DNA from: Enterobacteriaceae bacterium RIT714
GTDB lineage: Bacteria; Pseudomonadota; Gammaproteobacteria; Enterobacterales; Enterobacteriaceae
Length of the DNA: 64,000 nt
Assembly: GCA_009668015.1 (NCBI GenBank)
Contig: WJYB01000009.1
Span: 123,141 to 187,140, forward strand
Reading direction: 5' to 3'
Positions 1 to 8,043 of this stretch are shown here, piece by piece. The notes under the pieces were generated by a model. The model was not told where the DNA came from and ran no database searches. It saw only the letters and a program-made list of their open reading frames with translations. The position numbers and the translations under genes were made by a program. Each line of letters opens with the position of its first letter. Position 1 is the first letter of the stretch.

Positions 1-173
1 GAGCGGCGATCGTTGAGCGGTTTCTCGCGCTTATGACTCACCATCACGCGTTTTTGCAGTAACGGCGCGGCGTCATTATCAGCCCTTTCGCGACGCTGCT
101 GCACAAAGCGAAACGAGGCTGCAATCACGATGATCGCCACCACGATAATGAAAAAAAGCGGCATCTTGCTCAT
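1..173 (-). CDS. yhhM: YhhM, DUF2500 membrane-anchored protein (3' part outside the window)
   Basis: Only the first 57 codons are present; the reading frame runs off the left edge. The ATG at 171-173 is followed by one hydrophobic helix (about residues 4-20, rich in I, V and F) and then a basic, polar stretch containing QQRRERADND and KREKPLNDRR. This matches the start of E. coli YhhM, a small DUF2500 protein of unknown function with one membrane anchor. The position just before a divergent yhhN and zntA is also as in E. coli. The rest of the gene cannot be assessed. Confidence 0.85.
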   Translation of the reverse strand, partial: MSKMPLFFIIVVAIIVIAASFRFVQQRRERADNDAAPLLQKRVMVSHKREKPLNDRR

Positions 174-302
174 TGTTGAATCCCATCAGATTTTGCGGAA
201 ATCAGAATACCCCGTCCGATCCGGCATTGCCAAACGCCCGCTCGCGTCACTACACTGAATCAGAGAGTATTTATCCAAAAATAACAGATACAGGGAGTTA
301 AT

Positions 303-929
303 ATGCTTTGGTCATTTATCGCTGTCTGTTTTTCCGCATGGCTTTACGTCGATGCGTCCTATCGCGGCCCTGTCTGGCAGCGCTGGTTATTTAAGCCCGT
401 GACCCTGCTTCTGCTCCTTCTGCTCGCATGGCAGGCCCCGATGTTCAACGCCGTCAGCTATCTGGTGCTGGCAGGTCTGTGCGCCTCATTGATCGGCGAT
501 GCGTTAACGCTGCTGCCGCGTCAGCGCTTGCTGTACGCTATCGGCGCGTTTTTCCTCTCCCATCTGCTTTACACCATCTATTTCGCCAGCCAGATGACCC
601 TTTCGTTCTTCTGGCCGTTACCGCTGGTGTTGCTGGTGATAGGCGCGCTGCTGGTGGCGGTGATCTGGACGCGTCTGGAAGAGATGCGCTGGCCGGTCTG
701 CACGTTTATTGCCATGACGCTGGTGATGGTCTGGCTGGCCGGTGAACTGTGGTTCTTCCGCCCAACGTCACCGGCGATGTCGGCATTCTTCGGCGCGACG
801 TTATTACTGCTGGGAAATATTGTCTGGCTGGGCAGTCATTATCGCCGCCGATTCCGTGCGGACAACGCCATCGCCGCCGCCTGCTATTTCGCCGGGCATT
901 TCCTGATCGTCCGTTCGCTGTATATTTAA
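303..929 (+). CDS. yhhN: YhhN, TMEM86/lysoplasmalogenase-family inner membrane protein
   Basis: The 208-residue protein is almost entirely hydrophobic, with about seven or eight predicted membrane helices, and belongs to the YhhN/TMEM86 family. Eukaryotic TMEM86 proteins are lysoplasmalogenases. The substrate of the enterobacterial member is not established, because plasmalogens are not expected here. The conserved [15 protein letters not shown] segment (about residues 58-72) carries the family's acidic residue inside a helix. The start at 303 has a good ribosome site (gggag, six bases upstream). The gene is divergent from yhhM and directly precedes the zntA promoter, the same order as in E. 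coli. Confidence 0.88.
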   Translation: MLWSFIAVCFSAWLYVDASYRGPVWQRWLFKPVTLLLLLLLAWQAPMFNAVSYLVLAGLCASLIGDALTLLPRQRLLYAIGAFFLSHLLYTIYFASQMTLSFFWPLPLVLLVIGALLVAVIWTRLEEMRWPVCTFIAMTLVMVWLAGELWFFRPTSPAMSAFFGATLLLLGNIVWLGSHYRRRFRADNAIAAACYFAGHFLIVRSLYI

Positions 930-936
930 TTAACGC

Positions 937-968
937 TTGACTCTGGAGTCGACTCCAGAGTGTATGCT
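937..968 (+). promoter_or_regulatory. zntA promoter with ZntR operator
   Basis: A -35 box (ttgact, 937-942) and a -10 box (tatgct, 963-968) are separated by 20 bases. This overlong spacer is the hallmark of promoters activated by MerR-family regulators. It is filled by a perfect 22-base palindrome at 940-961 (half-site actctggagtc and its mirror), the ZntR operator known from E. coli zntA. The zinc, cadmium or lead bound form of ZntR would unwind the spacer to activate transcription. The zntR gene itself is not in this window. Confidence 0.95.
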
Positions 969-1005
969 GCGGTTAATGAGAAAATTATCATTACCGGAGA
1001 GTGCC

Positions 1006-3192
1006 ATGTCGACTCCAGATACACCGAAAAAAGTGCCGCAATTCTCGGCACTTAAACTCAGTCCCGTTCCCGCAAAAGACGATTGCTGTGGCGATTGCCA
1101 GGCTGACACGCAAGCCTCTCCAGCCTTTGCTGGCAGCGGCGATCGTTACACCTGGATTGTAAACGGCATGGACTGCGCCGCCTGCGCCCGTAAGGTCGAA
1201 AATGCGGTGAAGCAAGTGCCGGGAGTCCATCACGTACAGGTGCTATTCGCTACCGAGAAACTGGTGGTCAGCGCGGACCAGGACGTTACCGCCCGCATCG
1301 AAGCCGCCGTGACAAAAGCGGGTTATTCCCTGCGCAGCGAAAATGCGCCTGCCGAAAAAACCGCTCCGCTACGGGAAAATCTGCCCCTCATCACCCTGAT
1401 TATCATGATGGCGTTGAGCTGGACTTTGGAACAGTTTAACCACCCCTTCGGCAATCTGGCGTTTGTCGCCACAACGCTGGTCGGCCTGTTCCCCGTTGCG
1501 CGCCAGGCGCTGCGCCTGATGAAAAGCGGTAGCTGGTTCGCCATTGAAACGTTAATGAGCGTCGCGGCAATCGGTGCGCTGTTTATTGGTGCGACGGCAG
1601 AAGCGGCGATGGTGCTTTTGCTGTTTTTGATCGGCGAACGCCTTGAAGGCTGGGCCGCGAGCCGTGCGCGCAAAGGGGTGAGCGCGCTAATGGCGTTAAA
1701 ACCGGAAACGGCGACGGTCGTGATCGACGGAGAACGAAATACGGTCGCCATCACCACGCTGCGCCCGGGGGATGTGATTGAAGTGTCCGCCGGAGGGCGT
1801 CTGCCTGCCGATGGCGCGTTGATGACCGCCGCCGCCAGCTTTGATCAAAGCGCCCTCACCGGCGAATCAATTCCAGTCGAACGCGCGACGGGCGAAAAAG
1901 TGCCTGCCGGGGCGACCAGCGTTGACCGTCTGGTCCAGCTGAAAGTGCTCTCCGAGCCTGGCGACAGCGCCATTGACCGCATTCTCAAGCTGATTGAAGA
2001 AGCCGAAGAGCGCCGCGCGCCTGTTGAGCGCTTTATCGATCGTTTCAGTCGGATCTATACCCCGGTGATTATGCTGATCGCTCTGCTGGTGGCGATTGTC
2101 CCGCCGCTGATATTCGGCGCGCCGTGGGAAAGCTGGATCTACAAAGGCCTGACGCTGCTGCTGATTGGCTGCCCGTGCGCTCTGGTGATCTCCACGCCAG
2201 CCGCGATCACCTCGGGTCTGGCAGCAGCAGCCCGGCGCGGTGCGCTCATTAAAGGCGGCGCGGCGCTTGAGCAGTTGAGCCAGATCCGGCAGATCGCCTT
2301 CGACAAAACCGGGACGCTGACCGTGGGTAAACCGCAGGTCACCGGGATTTATCCGCATGAGATCACCGAAGAGGCGCTGCTCACCCTGGCTGCCGCCGTT
2401 GAGCAAGGTTCCACGCATCCGCTGGCGCAGGCGATTGTGCGTGAAGCGCAGCGACGCGGGCTGAATATTCCGCTCGCTACCGCGCAGCGGGCGCTGGTGG
2501 GTTCCGGCATTGAGGCCGACGTTGAGGGTCAAAAAGTGCTGATTGGCGCAGCTGATAAATTCCCTGCGGGCGATTTCAGCCAGCGGATTGGCGAGCTGGA
2601 GCAAGCCGGGCAGACGGTCGTGACCGTTGCGGTAGACGGTGTGGTAAAAGGCGTGCTGGCGCTGCGCGATACGCTGCGTGACGATGCCAAAGAGGCCGTT
2701 GCCTCGCTACATCAGTTGGGGATTCAGGGGGTTATTCTCACCGGTGATAACCCGCGTGCCGCGGCTGCGATTGCGAATGAGCTGGGTCTTTCTTTCAGGG
2801 CGGGTTTGCTGCCTGCAGATAAAGTCCAGGCGGTGACCGGGCTGAACGCGCGCGCGCCGCTGGCGATGGTCGGCGACGGAATTAACGATGCTCCGGCCAT
2901 GAAGGCTTCAACCATCGGAATTGCGATGGGGAGCGGCACCGACGTCGCGCTGGAAACGGCCGACGCGGCCTTAACCCATAACCGCCTGACCGGGCTGGCG
3001 CAGATGATCGGTCTGGCCCGCGCCACCCGCGCCAATATTCGTCAGAACATTACGATAGCCCTGGGACTGAAAGCGATTTTCCTCGTCACCACGCTGCTCG
3101 GGATCACCGGACTGTGGCTGGCGGTGCTGGCCGATACCGGGGCGACGGTACTGGTGACGGCGAACGCGTTGAGATTATTGCGTCGTCGGTAA
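1006..3192 (+). CDS. zntA: ZntA, Zn(II)/Cd(II)/Pb(II)-exporting P1B-type ATPase
   Basis: An inner-membrane pump that exports zinc, cadmium and lead using ATP. The 728-residue protein shows a Cys-rich N-terminal tail (DCCGDC near residue 26), a heavy-metal-binding domain with GMDCAAC (Cys57 and Cys60), and the transmembrane metal site CPC at 389-391. It also has the phosphorylation loop DKTGTLT with Asp433 and the hinge motif GDGINDAPA. Translation was set at ATG 1006 rather than at upstream in-frame codons because ggaga lies six bases ahead, the upstream codons lie inside the promoter, and the resulting N-terminus matches E. coli ZntA. It is controlled by ZntR, as the operator at 940-961 shows. 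No coding defects are visible. Confidence 0.97.
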   Translation: MSTPDTPKKVPQFSALKLSPVPAKDDCCGDCQADTQASPAFAGSGDRYTWIVNGMDCAACARKVENAVKQVPGVHHVQVLFATEKLVVSADQDVTARIEAAVTKAGYSLRSENAPAEKTAPLRENLPLITLIIMMALSWTLEQFNHPFGNLAFVATTLVGLFPVARQALRLMKSGSWFAIETLMSVAAIGALFIGATAEAAMVLLLFLIGERLEGWAASRARKGVSALMALKPETATVVIDGERNTVAITTLRPGDVIEVSAGGRLPADGALMTAAASFDQSALTGESIPVERATGEKVPAGATSVDRLVQLKVLSEPGDSAIDRILKLIEEAEERRAPVERFIDRFSRIYTPVIMLIALLVAIVPPLIFGAPWESWIYKGLTLLLIGCPCALVISTPAAITSGLAAAARRGALIKGGAALEQLSQIRQIAFDKTGTLTVGKPQVTGIYPHEITEEALLTLAAAVEQGSTHPLAQAIVREAQRRGLNIPLATAQRALVGSGIEADVEGQKVLIGAADKFPAGDFSQRIGELEQAGQTVVTVAVDGVVKGVLALRDTLRDDAKEAVASLHQLGIQGVILTGDNPRAAAAIANELGLSFRAGLLPADKVQAVTGLNARAPLAMVGDGINDAPAMKASTIGIAMGSGTDVALETADAALTHNRLTGLAQMIGLARATRANIRQNITIALGLKAIFLVTTLLGITGLWLAVLADTGATVLVTANALRLLRRR

Positions 3193-3225
3193 AAAGTGGG
3201 GGGCGGTCTGATGCCCCGCCCCCAC
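3191..3225 (-). terminator. Rho-independent terminator of the dctPQM operon
   Basis: Read on the minus strand, an 8-bp all-GC stem (GGGGGCGG paired with CCGCCCCC, 3199-3206 and 3216-3223) is followed by cac and five T residues. It lies 40 bases past the dctM stop codon. Its T tract overlaps the zntA stop codon, so the two convergent genes share this DNA. Confidence 0.6.
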
Positions 3226-3251
3226 TCCAGCCCTCTCCCACCAGGAGAGGG
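3205..3251. repeat. Palindromic repeat, copy 1 (zntA/dctM convergent junction)
   Basis: A short palindrome with arms ccctctcc (3231-3238) and ggagaggg (3244-3251) has the associated word tctgatgcc (3207-3215, reverse complement ggcatcaga) beside it. The same arm and word recur at 14946-14986 and 42168-42206, so this is one member of a dispersed family. Confidence 0.6.
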
Positions 3252-3265
3252 CGAAAACACACCGA

Positions 3266-4552
3266 CTACTGCATCCCTAACACCCGGGGCAGCCACAGCG
3301 AAATCGCCGGGATATACGTCACCATGGCCAGCACCACCAGCAGCATGCCGTAAAACGGCAGCATGGCGCGCACCACGGTTTCGATCCGCTGCTTACTCAC
3401 CGCACTGGCAACGAACAGCACCGATCCAACCGGCGGCGTGATTAACCCGATCCCCAGATTGACCATCATGATCATCCCGAAATGCACCGGATCGATGCCC
3501 AGGGAGTTGGTGACGGGCAGCAGCACCGGCGTCAGGATCAGGATCAGCGGCGCCATATCCATCAGCGTGCCGACCAGGAGCAGCATGATGTTGAGATACA
3601 TCAGGATGACGTACTTGTTATCCGACAGTGAGGTGAAAAATTCGGTGATACGCGTCGGCAGTTGCATGTAGGTCATCACCGCGCCAAACGCCGCAGCAAA
3701 GCCAATCAGAATCATCACGATCGTGACCGTTTTCACCGTGCGGCACATCAGTTTGGGAAGTTCTCGCCACTTGTAGTCCCGGTAGATGAACATGGTGACA
3801 AAGAAGGCCCAAAGACAGGCCACCGCCGCCGATTCCGTGGCCGTAAATATCCCCGACAAAATCCCGCCGAGAATAATAACTACCGTCATCAATCCCCACA
3901 GCGCGTCGAAGAAAATCTTCAGCGCCTGCTTGAACGGAATTTTCTCGCCCTTCGGGTAGCCGCGTTTATGGGCAAATCCCAGACACAGGATCATCAGACA
4001 CAACCCCAGCAGCAGTCCAGGCAACACACCGGCGATAAACAGCGTGGCGATTGAGACCGTGCCGCCTGCCGCCAGCGAATAAATCACCGAGTTATGGCTG
4101 GGTGGAATCAGAATCGCCTGTACCGAGCCGCTGGCGGTGACTGCCGCCGCGTACTCGCGGGGATAGCCGTTCTTCTCCATCTCCGGGATCATCACGCTGC
4201 CGATCGAGGCGGTATCTGCCACCGACGAGCCGGAAATCGCGCCAAAGAACGTTGACGCGACGATATTCACCAGCGACAGTCCGCCGCGAATAAATCCGAC
4301 GAAGATATAGGCGAAGTTGACCAGTCGCCGCGCAATGCCCCCTTCGGCCATGATCGCGCCCGCGAGGATAAAGAACGGGATCGCCAGCAGGGTGAATTTG
4401 TTTACCCCGCTGGTGATCTGGATCATCAGCGCCTCAAGCGGCAAATCAATCCATAGCGCCCCCGCAACCGCGCTTAACCCGACGGCAAAGGCGACCGGCA
4501 TTCCCAGCGCCAGCAAAATGGCGAGGGTGAAGAGCAACACAAAAGCATCCAT
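3266..4552 (-). CDS. dctM: TRAP transporter large permease (DctM family)
   Basis: This is the large membrane subunit of a tripartite ATP-independent periplasmic (TRAP) transporter, which couples sodium ion flow to uptake of organic acids. The 428-residue length and roughly twelve hydrophobic helices fit the DctM family. Recognisable segments are the N-terminal ALGMPVAFAVGLSA and the conserved DTASIGSVMIPEM and ITPPVGSVLF stretches. It is the last gene of a three-gene minus-strand operon, starting ten bases after dctQ. The substrate cannot be read from the permease. The operon is absent at this position in E. coli. Confidence 0.92.
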   Translation of the reverse strand: MDAFVLLFTLAILLALGMPVAFAVGLSAVAGALWIDLPLEALMIQITSGVNKFTLLAIPFFILAGAIMAEGGIARRLVNFAYIFVGFIRGGLSLVNIVASTFFGAISGSSVADTASIGSVMIPEMEKNGYPREYAAAVTASGSVQAILIPPSHNSVIYSLAAGGTVSIATLFIAGVLPGLLLGLCLMILCLGFAHKRGYPKGEKIPFKQALKIFFDALWGLMTVVIILGGILSGIFTATESAAVACLWAFFVTMFIYRDYKWRELPKLMCRTVKTVTIVMILIGFAAAFGAVMTYMQLPTRITEFFTSLSDNKYVILMYLNIMLLLVGTLMDMAPLILILTPVLLPVTNSLGIDPVHFGMIMMVNLGIGLITPPVGSVLFVASAVSKQRIETVVRAMLPFYGMLLVVLAMVTYIPAISLWLPRVLGMQ

Positions 4553-4562
4553 TGTTCACCCC

Positions 4563-5072
4563 TTAACTGTGGTTGCCGATCAGGACGACCGGACGATGTT
4601 CCTGCGAGCCAAACAGCAACCGCTCGAGGACAAAAAGAATCAGAATCGCTGAGCCTACCGGAAGCGGCAGATAGCTTTCGCCAGAGGTCAGAATGGGAAA
4701 TTCTGCGACCGGTTGCTCCCATAAATCAATGCACAGCCAGAAGCTGTACCAGAACATGAGGGCCGAAATCAGCAGCATCAGCAGATCCACAATCCGCGCA
4801 CACAGGTTTTTTAGCGTCTCGGGCAGTCGGTCGGTCAGCATATTCACCGCAATGTGTGACCCGGCGCGGTATCCCACCGCCGCGCCGATAAAGGTAAATG
4901 TCACCATGCAAATAATCGCAATCGGCTCCGGCCATGACTCACCGCGATTGAGCACGTAGCGCGAGAAAATGCCAATCGGGATCACGATGGTCATCACCAG
5001 CAGCGAGACGCCCGCGATGGCCATGGCGAGCAGGTACAGCCGGTCCATCCACTTCAGGTAGCGTTCGGACAT
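4563..5072 (-). CDS. dctQ: TRAP transporter small permease (DctQ family)
   Basis: This is the small four-helix membrane subunit that forms a complex with DctM and receives substrate from the periplasmic binding protein. At 169 residues with four hydrophobic segments it has the family's usual size. The FSRYVLNRGESWPEPIAI segment near residues 32-49 is typical of DctQ proteins (helix end, Arg, then Trp before the second helix). The gene lies between dctP and dctM with short gaps of 23 and 10 bases, so all three are very likely co-transcribed. Confidence 0.9.
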   Translation of the reverse strand: MSERYLKWMDRLYLLAMAIAGVSLLVMTIVIPIGIFSRYVLNRGESWPEPIAIICMVTFTFIGAAVGYRAGSHIAVNMLTDRLPETLKNLCARIVDLLMLLISALMFWYSFWLCIDLWEQPVAEFPILTSGESYLPLPVGSAILILFVLERLLFGSQEHRPVVLIGNHS

Positions 5073-5095
5073 ATGTCCTCCACAGCGCGTTAGGT

Positions 5096-6079
5096 TTACT
5101 GGACGTCGGCGATGGCTTTCATCAGATCCTGATGTTTATCGCCATACTGGGCGCGCACCGGCTCTGTCGCTTTGACAAAGACCGCTTTGTCGATGTCGTG
5201 GAACTGCACCCCACCCGCTTTCATTTTTTCCAGCGCCTGCTGGTTATAAGTATTCCAGAGTTTGCGCTGTTCAAATTGCGCCTCACGCGCCAGGGTCAGG
5301 ATTTTTTGCTGTTCGTCGGCGCTGAGCTTGTCCCATTTCACTTTGGAATAGAGCAGCATTTCAGGGGTGATGAAGTGGCCGCTGAGGGTATAGTTTTTAG
5401 CGACCGGCGTGTAGTTGTGGGCGATAAAGGTCGGCGGATTGTTCTCTGCACCGTCAATCACCCCCGTTTGCATCCCGCTGTAAACTTCGCTGACGCCCAT
5501 CGCCACCGAGTTCGCACCCATATCTTTCAGCGTAGCCAGCGCCACCGGGCTCCCCTGGACGCGGATTTTCATGCCCTTCAGATCCTCGGGTTTAACCACC
5601 GGCTCTTTGGTGATGAGGTTACGCGTACCGGAATCCATCCAGCCGAGGAACACCAGACGGGATTTCGGGTTGGCGGTCAGTTTTTCACCAATTTGCTTAC
5701 CGATATCGCCGTCGATGACTTTATGCATATGGTCTTCATCGCGGAAAACGTAGGGCAGCGTGAACACTTCAATATCCGGAAGAATAGCGGCAACCGGCGC
5801 CATAGAGACGCGAATGATGTCGATAGCCCCCATTTGTGCCTGCTCAATCATCTGCTTTTCATCGCCGAGCACGCCGCCGGGAAATACTTTGATCTCCAGC
5901 TTGCCGTCGGTTTGTTGTTTAAGCTTGTCACCCATATGCTGCACGGCGACCACGTTCGGGTAGCCCTCGGGGTGAACGTCGGCAGCTTTAATGGTTTGCG
6001 CTGTTGCAGTGGTGGCAAACAGCAGTGACGCGGTGGACAGGCACAAAGCAGCCATTAACGGCTTGAGGGTCGTTTTCAT
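5096..6079 (-). CDS. dctP: TRAP transporter solute-binding protein (DctP family)
   Basis: This periplasmic protein captures the substrate and delivers it to DctQM. The 327-residue chain starts with a signal peptide (MKTTLKPLMAALCLSTASLL, cleavage likely near ATAQT). It then shows DctP landmarks: GGVLGDEKQMIEQAQMG, the LKGMKIRVQGSP segment whose Arg normally binds the substrate carboxylate, and DGAENNPPTF. The Arg predicts a carboxylic acid ligand such as a keto acid, C4 acid or sugar acid, but the exact compound is unknown. No regulator is encoded next to the operon. An imperfect inverted repeat lies 26-57 bases upstream and may be an operator. Confidence 0.92.
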   Translation of the reverse strand: MKTTLKPLMAALCLSTASLLFATTATAQTIKAADVHPEGYPNVVAVQHMGDKLKQQTDGKLEIKVFPGGVLGDEKQMIEQAQMGAIDIIRVSMAPVAAILPDIEVFTLPYVFRDEDHMHKVIDGDIGKQIGEKLTANPKSRLVFLGWMDSGTRNLITKEPVVKPEDLKGMKIRVQGSPVALATLKDMGANSVAMGVSEVYSGMQTGVIDGAENNPPTFIAHNYTPVAKNYTLSGHFITPEMLLYSKVKWDKLSADEQQKILTLAREAQFEQRKLWNTYNQQALEKMKAGGVQFHDIDKAVFVKATEPVRAQYGDKHQDLMKAIADVQ

Positions 6080-6104
6080 CGGGTCAACTCCAGGGTAGTG
6101 AGGT

Positions 6105-6136
6105 AAGCGTTAAAACGTTGTTTTAGTTTTACGCTT
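6105..6136 (-). promoter_or_regulatory. Inverted repeat upstream of dctP, possible operator
   Basis: aagcgttaaaac (6105-6116) is mirrored by gttttacgctt (6126-6136) with one extra base in one arm. The repeat lies just upstream of the dctP ribosome site in an otherwise featureless 159-base spacer. An A/T-rich palindrome with a central CG resembles GntR or LacI family operators, but no protein can be assigned. Confidence 0.35.
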
Positions 6137-6238
6137 AAAAGCTAGACTACGGCCTGGAATACGGAGGTGAAGCGCCTCACAAAAGCGCTAAATGATGAAA
6201 CGATGGTTCAAATTCGTAGATTCGATCACGCCAGAAGG

Positions 6239-6484
6239 TTAATGGCCTTTACGCAATAAATAGCGATACGGCAAGGAAGCGGTCTCTTGCGCCAGCAGCT
6301 CATGTTCCATAAAGGTACAGAAACCGGGGATATCACGGGTGGTCGCCGGATCGTCAGCGATAATTAACAGCGTCTCACCGGTTTGCATCGTTCGCACGGT
6401 TTTGCGCACCATCATGACGGGTTCCGGGCAGCGAAGGCCCTGGGCATCTAAAGTGTGGTCTGGGCTGGAAAACAGGTCGGTCAT
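6239..6484 (-). CDS. tusA: TusA, sulfur carrier for tRNA 2-thiouridine
   Basis: TusA takes persulfide sulfur from the cysteine desulfurase IscS and passes it to TusBCD and then MnmA to make the 2-thio group of mnm5s2U34 in tRNA. The 81-residue protein has the strictly conserved sulfur-carrying Cys19 in the LRCPEPV motif and is nearly identical to E. coli TusA throughout. An in-frame ATG five codons upstream exists. The start at 6484 was chosen because a purine-rich ribosome site (gagaagaag) precedes it and it gives the family's N-terminus [14 protein letters not shown]. It is divergent from yhhQ, as in E. coli. Confidence 0.96.
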   Translation of the reverse strand: MTDLFSSPDHTLDAQGLRCPEPVMMVRKTVRTMQTGETLLIIADDPATTRDIPGFCTFMEHELLAQETASLPYRYLLRKGH

Positions 6485-6702
6485 CTTCTTCTCGTTCATA
6501 ATAAAACGGCTGTAGTTTACGCCGCGTTTTCAGCAAAGCAAACCAGGTTAACGATTGCGCGAAAATTAGCCGTTGCAAAGCGGAGTGAAAGCAGTATCAT
6601 GCGGCGGCTTTACAGAATATCAGGATGCGTTATCCGCACAGATGTCCTACGTGCAAACTCTGCCCGGTTCCACACGGTCAGACAGATAGCGTGTCGCACT
6701 AA

Positions 6703-6734
6703 TTGGGTTCCCTCACCCCAAAACACTAAAAAGG
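6703..6734 (+). promoter_or_regulatory. Probable preQ1-I riboswitch controlling yhhQ translation
   Basis: The 5' leader directly before yhhQ folds as a class I preQ1 aptamer. Stem P1 is ttggg (6703-6707) paired with cccaa; the loop is ttccctca. After the stem comes an A-rich tail ending in aagg (6731-6734). The cct of the loop can pair with agg of the tail, giving the H-type pseudoknot of this class and burying the Shine-Dalgarno sequence, which lies seven bases before ATG 6742. The downstream gene imports queuosine precursors, which fits ligand-dependent repression of translation. This is motif recognition by eye; it was not folded or searched. Confidence 0.72.
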
Positions 6735-6741
6735 TCACAAT

Positions 6742-7407
6742 ATGACGCAGTTCTCTCAATCGCAGCGCGTAAGAGCGTTGTTCTGGCTTTCGCTATTTCA
6801 TCTGCTGGTGATCACCTCCAGCAACTATCTGGTGCAGCTCCCGATCTCCATTTTTGGTTTTCATACCACCTGGGGCGCGTTCAGTTTCCCGTTTATCTTT
6901 CTGGCAACCGATCTCACGGTGCGTATCTTTGGCGCTCCGCTGGCCCGACGCATTATTTTTGCCGTGATGCTGCCCGCGCTGTTCATTTCCTACGTGATCT
7001 CATCGCTGTTCTATATGGGAAGCTGGCAGGGTTTTGCGGCGCTGACGCACTTCAACCTGTTTGTCGCCCGTATCGCGGCCGCCAGCTTTATGGCCTATGC
7101 GCTGGGACAGATCCTCGACGTTCACGTCTTTAACCGGCTGCGCCAGAACCATCGCTGGTGGATGGCGCCAACCGCATCCACGCTGTTCGGCAACGTCAGC
7201 GATACGCTGGCCTTCTTCTTTATCGCGTTCTGGCGTAGCCCGGATGCGTTTATGGCCGAACACTGGATGGAAATCGCGCTGGTCGATTACTGCTTCAAGG
7301 TGCTTATTAGCATCGTATTCTTCCTGCCGATGTACGGCGTGCTGCTCAATATGCTGCTGAAAAGACTGGCAGATAAATCTGAAATCTCCGCATTGCAGGC
7401 AGGTTAA
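6742..7407 (+). CDS. yhhQ: YhhQ, queuosine precursor (preQ0/preQ1) transporter
   Basis: A 221-residue inner-membrane protein of the VUT/COG1738 family with about six helices. In E. coli, YhhQ has been shown to import 7-cyano- and 7-aminomethyl-7-deazaguanine for queuosine formation in tRNA. Sequence hallmarks are the early SSNYLVQLPI segment, FLATDLTVRIFG (about residues 53-64) and the late GNVSDTLAFFFIAFW stretch. The probable preQ1 riboswitch immediately upstream supports the assignment. Confidence 0.93.
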   Translation: MTQFSQSQRVRALFWLSLFHLLVITSSNYLVQLPISIFGFHTTWGAFSFPFIFLATDLTVRIFGAPLARRIIFAVMLPALFISYVISSLFYMGSWQGFAALTHFNLFVARIAAASFMAYALGQILDVHVFNRLRQNHRWWMAPTASTLFGNVSDTLAFFFIAFWRSPDAFMAEHWMEIALVDYCFKVLISIVFFLPMYGVLLNMLLKRLADKSEISALQAG

Positions 7408-7479
7408 GGGTTCGCTTTATCAGTTGTGATAAGATGAGTGAATGAGCCGTTATGGCCGTTTATCGAAAGGAAGAAGTCA

Positions 7480-8037
7480 ATGCGCAATCTGGTTAAATAT
7501 GTCGGGATTGGCCTGCTGGTAGTGGGTCTTGCGGCCTGTGATAACAGTGACACGAAAGCTCCTGCTCAGGGCGCTTCCGCTGAAAGTAATGCCACCGGAC
7601 AACCGGTAAATCTGATGGATGGCAAACTCAGTTTCTCTCTGCCGGCAGAGATGACCGATCAGAGCGGCAAACTGGGCACTCAGGCAAACAACATGCATGT
7701 CTATTCCGATGCGACCGGGCAGAAAGCGGTGATTGTGATTGTGGGCGATGACACCAGCGAAGACCTGGCGGTCCTGACCAAACGTCTGGAAGATCAGCAG
7801 CGTAGCCGCGATCCGCAGCTTCAGGTGGTGACCAACAAGTCCATCGAACTGAAAGGCCACACCCTGCAACAGCTGGACAGCATTATCTCTGCCAAAGGTC
7901 AGACCGCTTACTCTTCTGTGGTGCTGGGCAAAGTCGACGGCAAACTGCTGACCCTGCAGATCACGCTGCCTGCTGAAGATCAGCAGAAAGCGCAAACCAC
8001 GGCTGAAAATATTATTAATACCATCGTGATTCAGTAA
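7480..8037 (+). CDS. dcrB: DcrB lipoprotein
   Basis: DcrB is an inner-membrane or periplasmic lipoprotein first known because phages C1 and C6 need it to infect E. coli; it also contributes to envelope integrity. This 185-residue protein starts with a lipoprotein signal ending in LAAC, so Cys20 is the predicted lipidated residue. It is followed by a flexible Ala, Ser and Thr rich linker and the DcrB domain. The start at 7480 was preferred to an in-frame ATG 14 codons upstream because aaggaag precedes it and the signal peptide then begins correctly with MRNLVKYVG. Transcription ends at the hairpin at 8053-8089. Confidence 0.94.
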   Translation: MRNLVKYVGIGLLVVGLAACDNSDTKAPAQGASAESNATGQPVNLMDGKLSFSLPAEMTDQSGKLGTQANNMHVYSDATGQKAVIVIVGDDTSEDLAVLTKRLEDQQRSRDPQLQVVTNKSIELKGHTLQQLDSIISAKGQTAYSSVVLGKVDGKLLTLQITLPAEDQQKAQTTAENIINTIVIQ

Positions 8038-8043
8038 TTTTCC

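Noticed and set aside
1867..2604. Long open frame on the minus strand inside zntA
   Set aside because: It lies wholly opposite a well-conserved P-type ATPase gene, has no recognisable domain or ribosome site, and its composition reflects the opposite-strand codon pattern.
5132..6028. 298-residue open frame opposite dctP
   Set aside because: Shadow of the dctP coding strand; low-complexity His, Arg and Phe rich translation without family resemblance.
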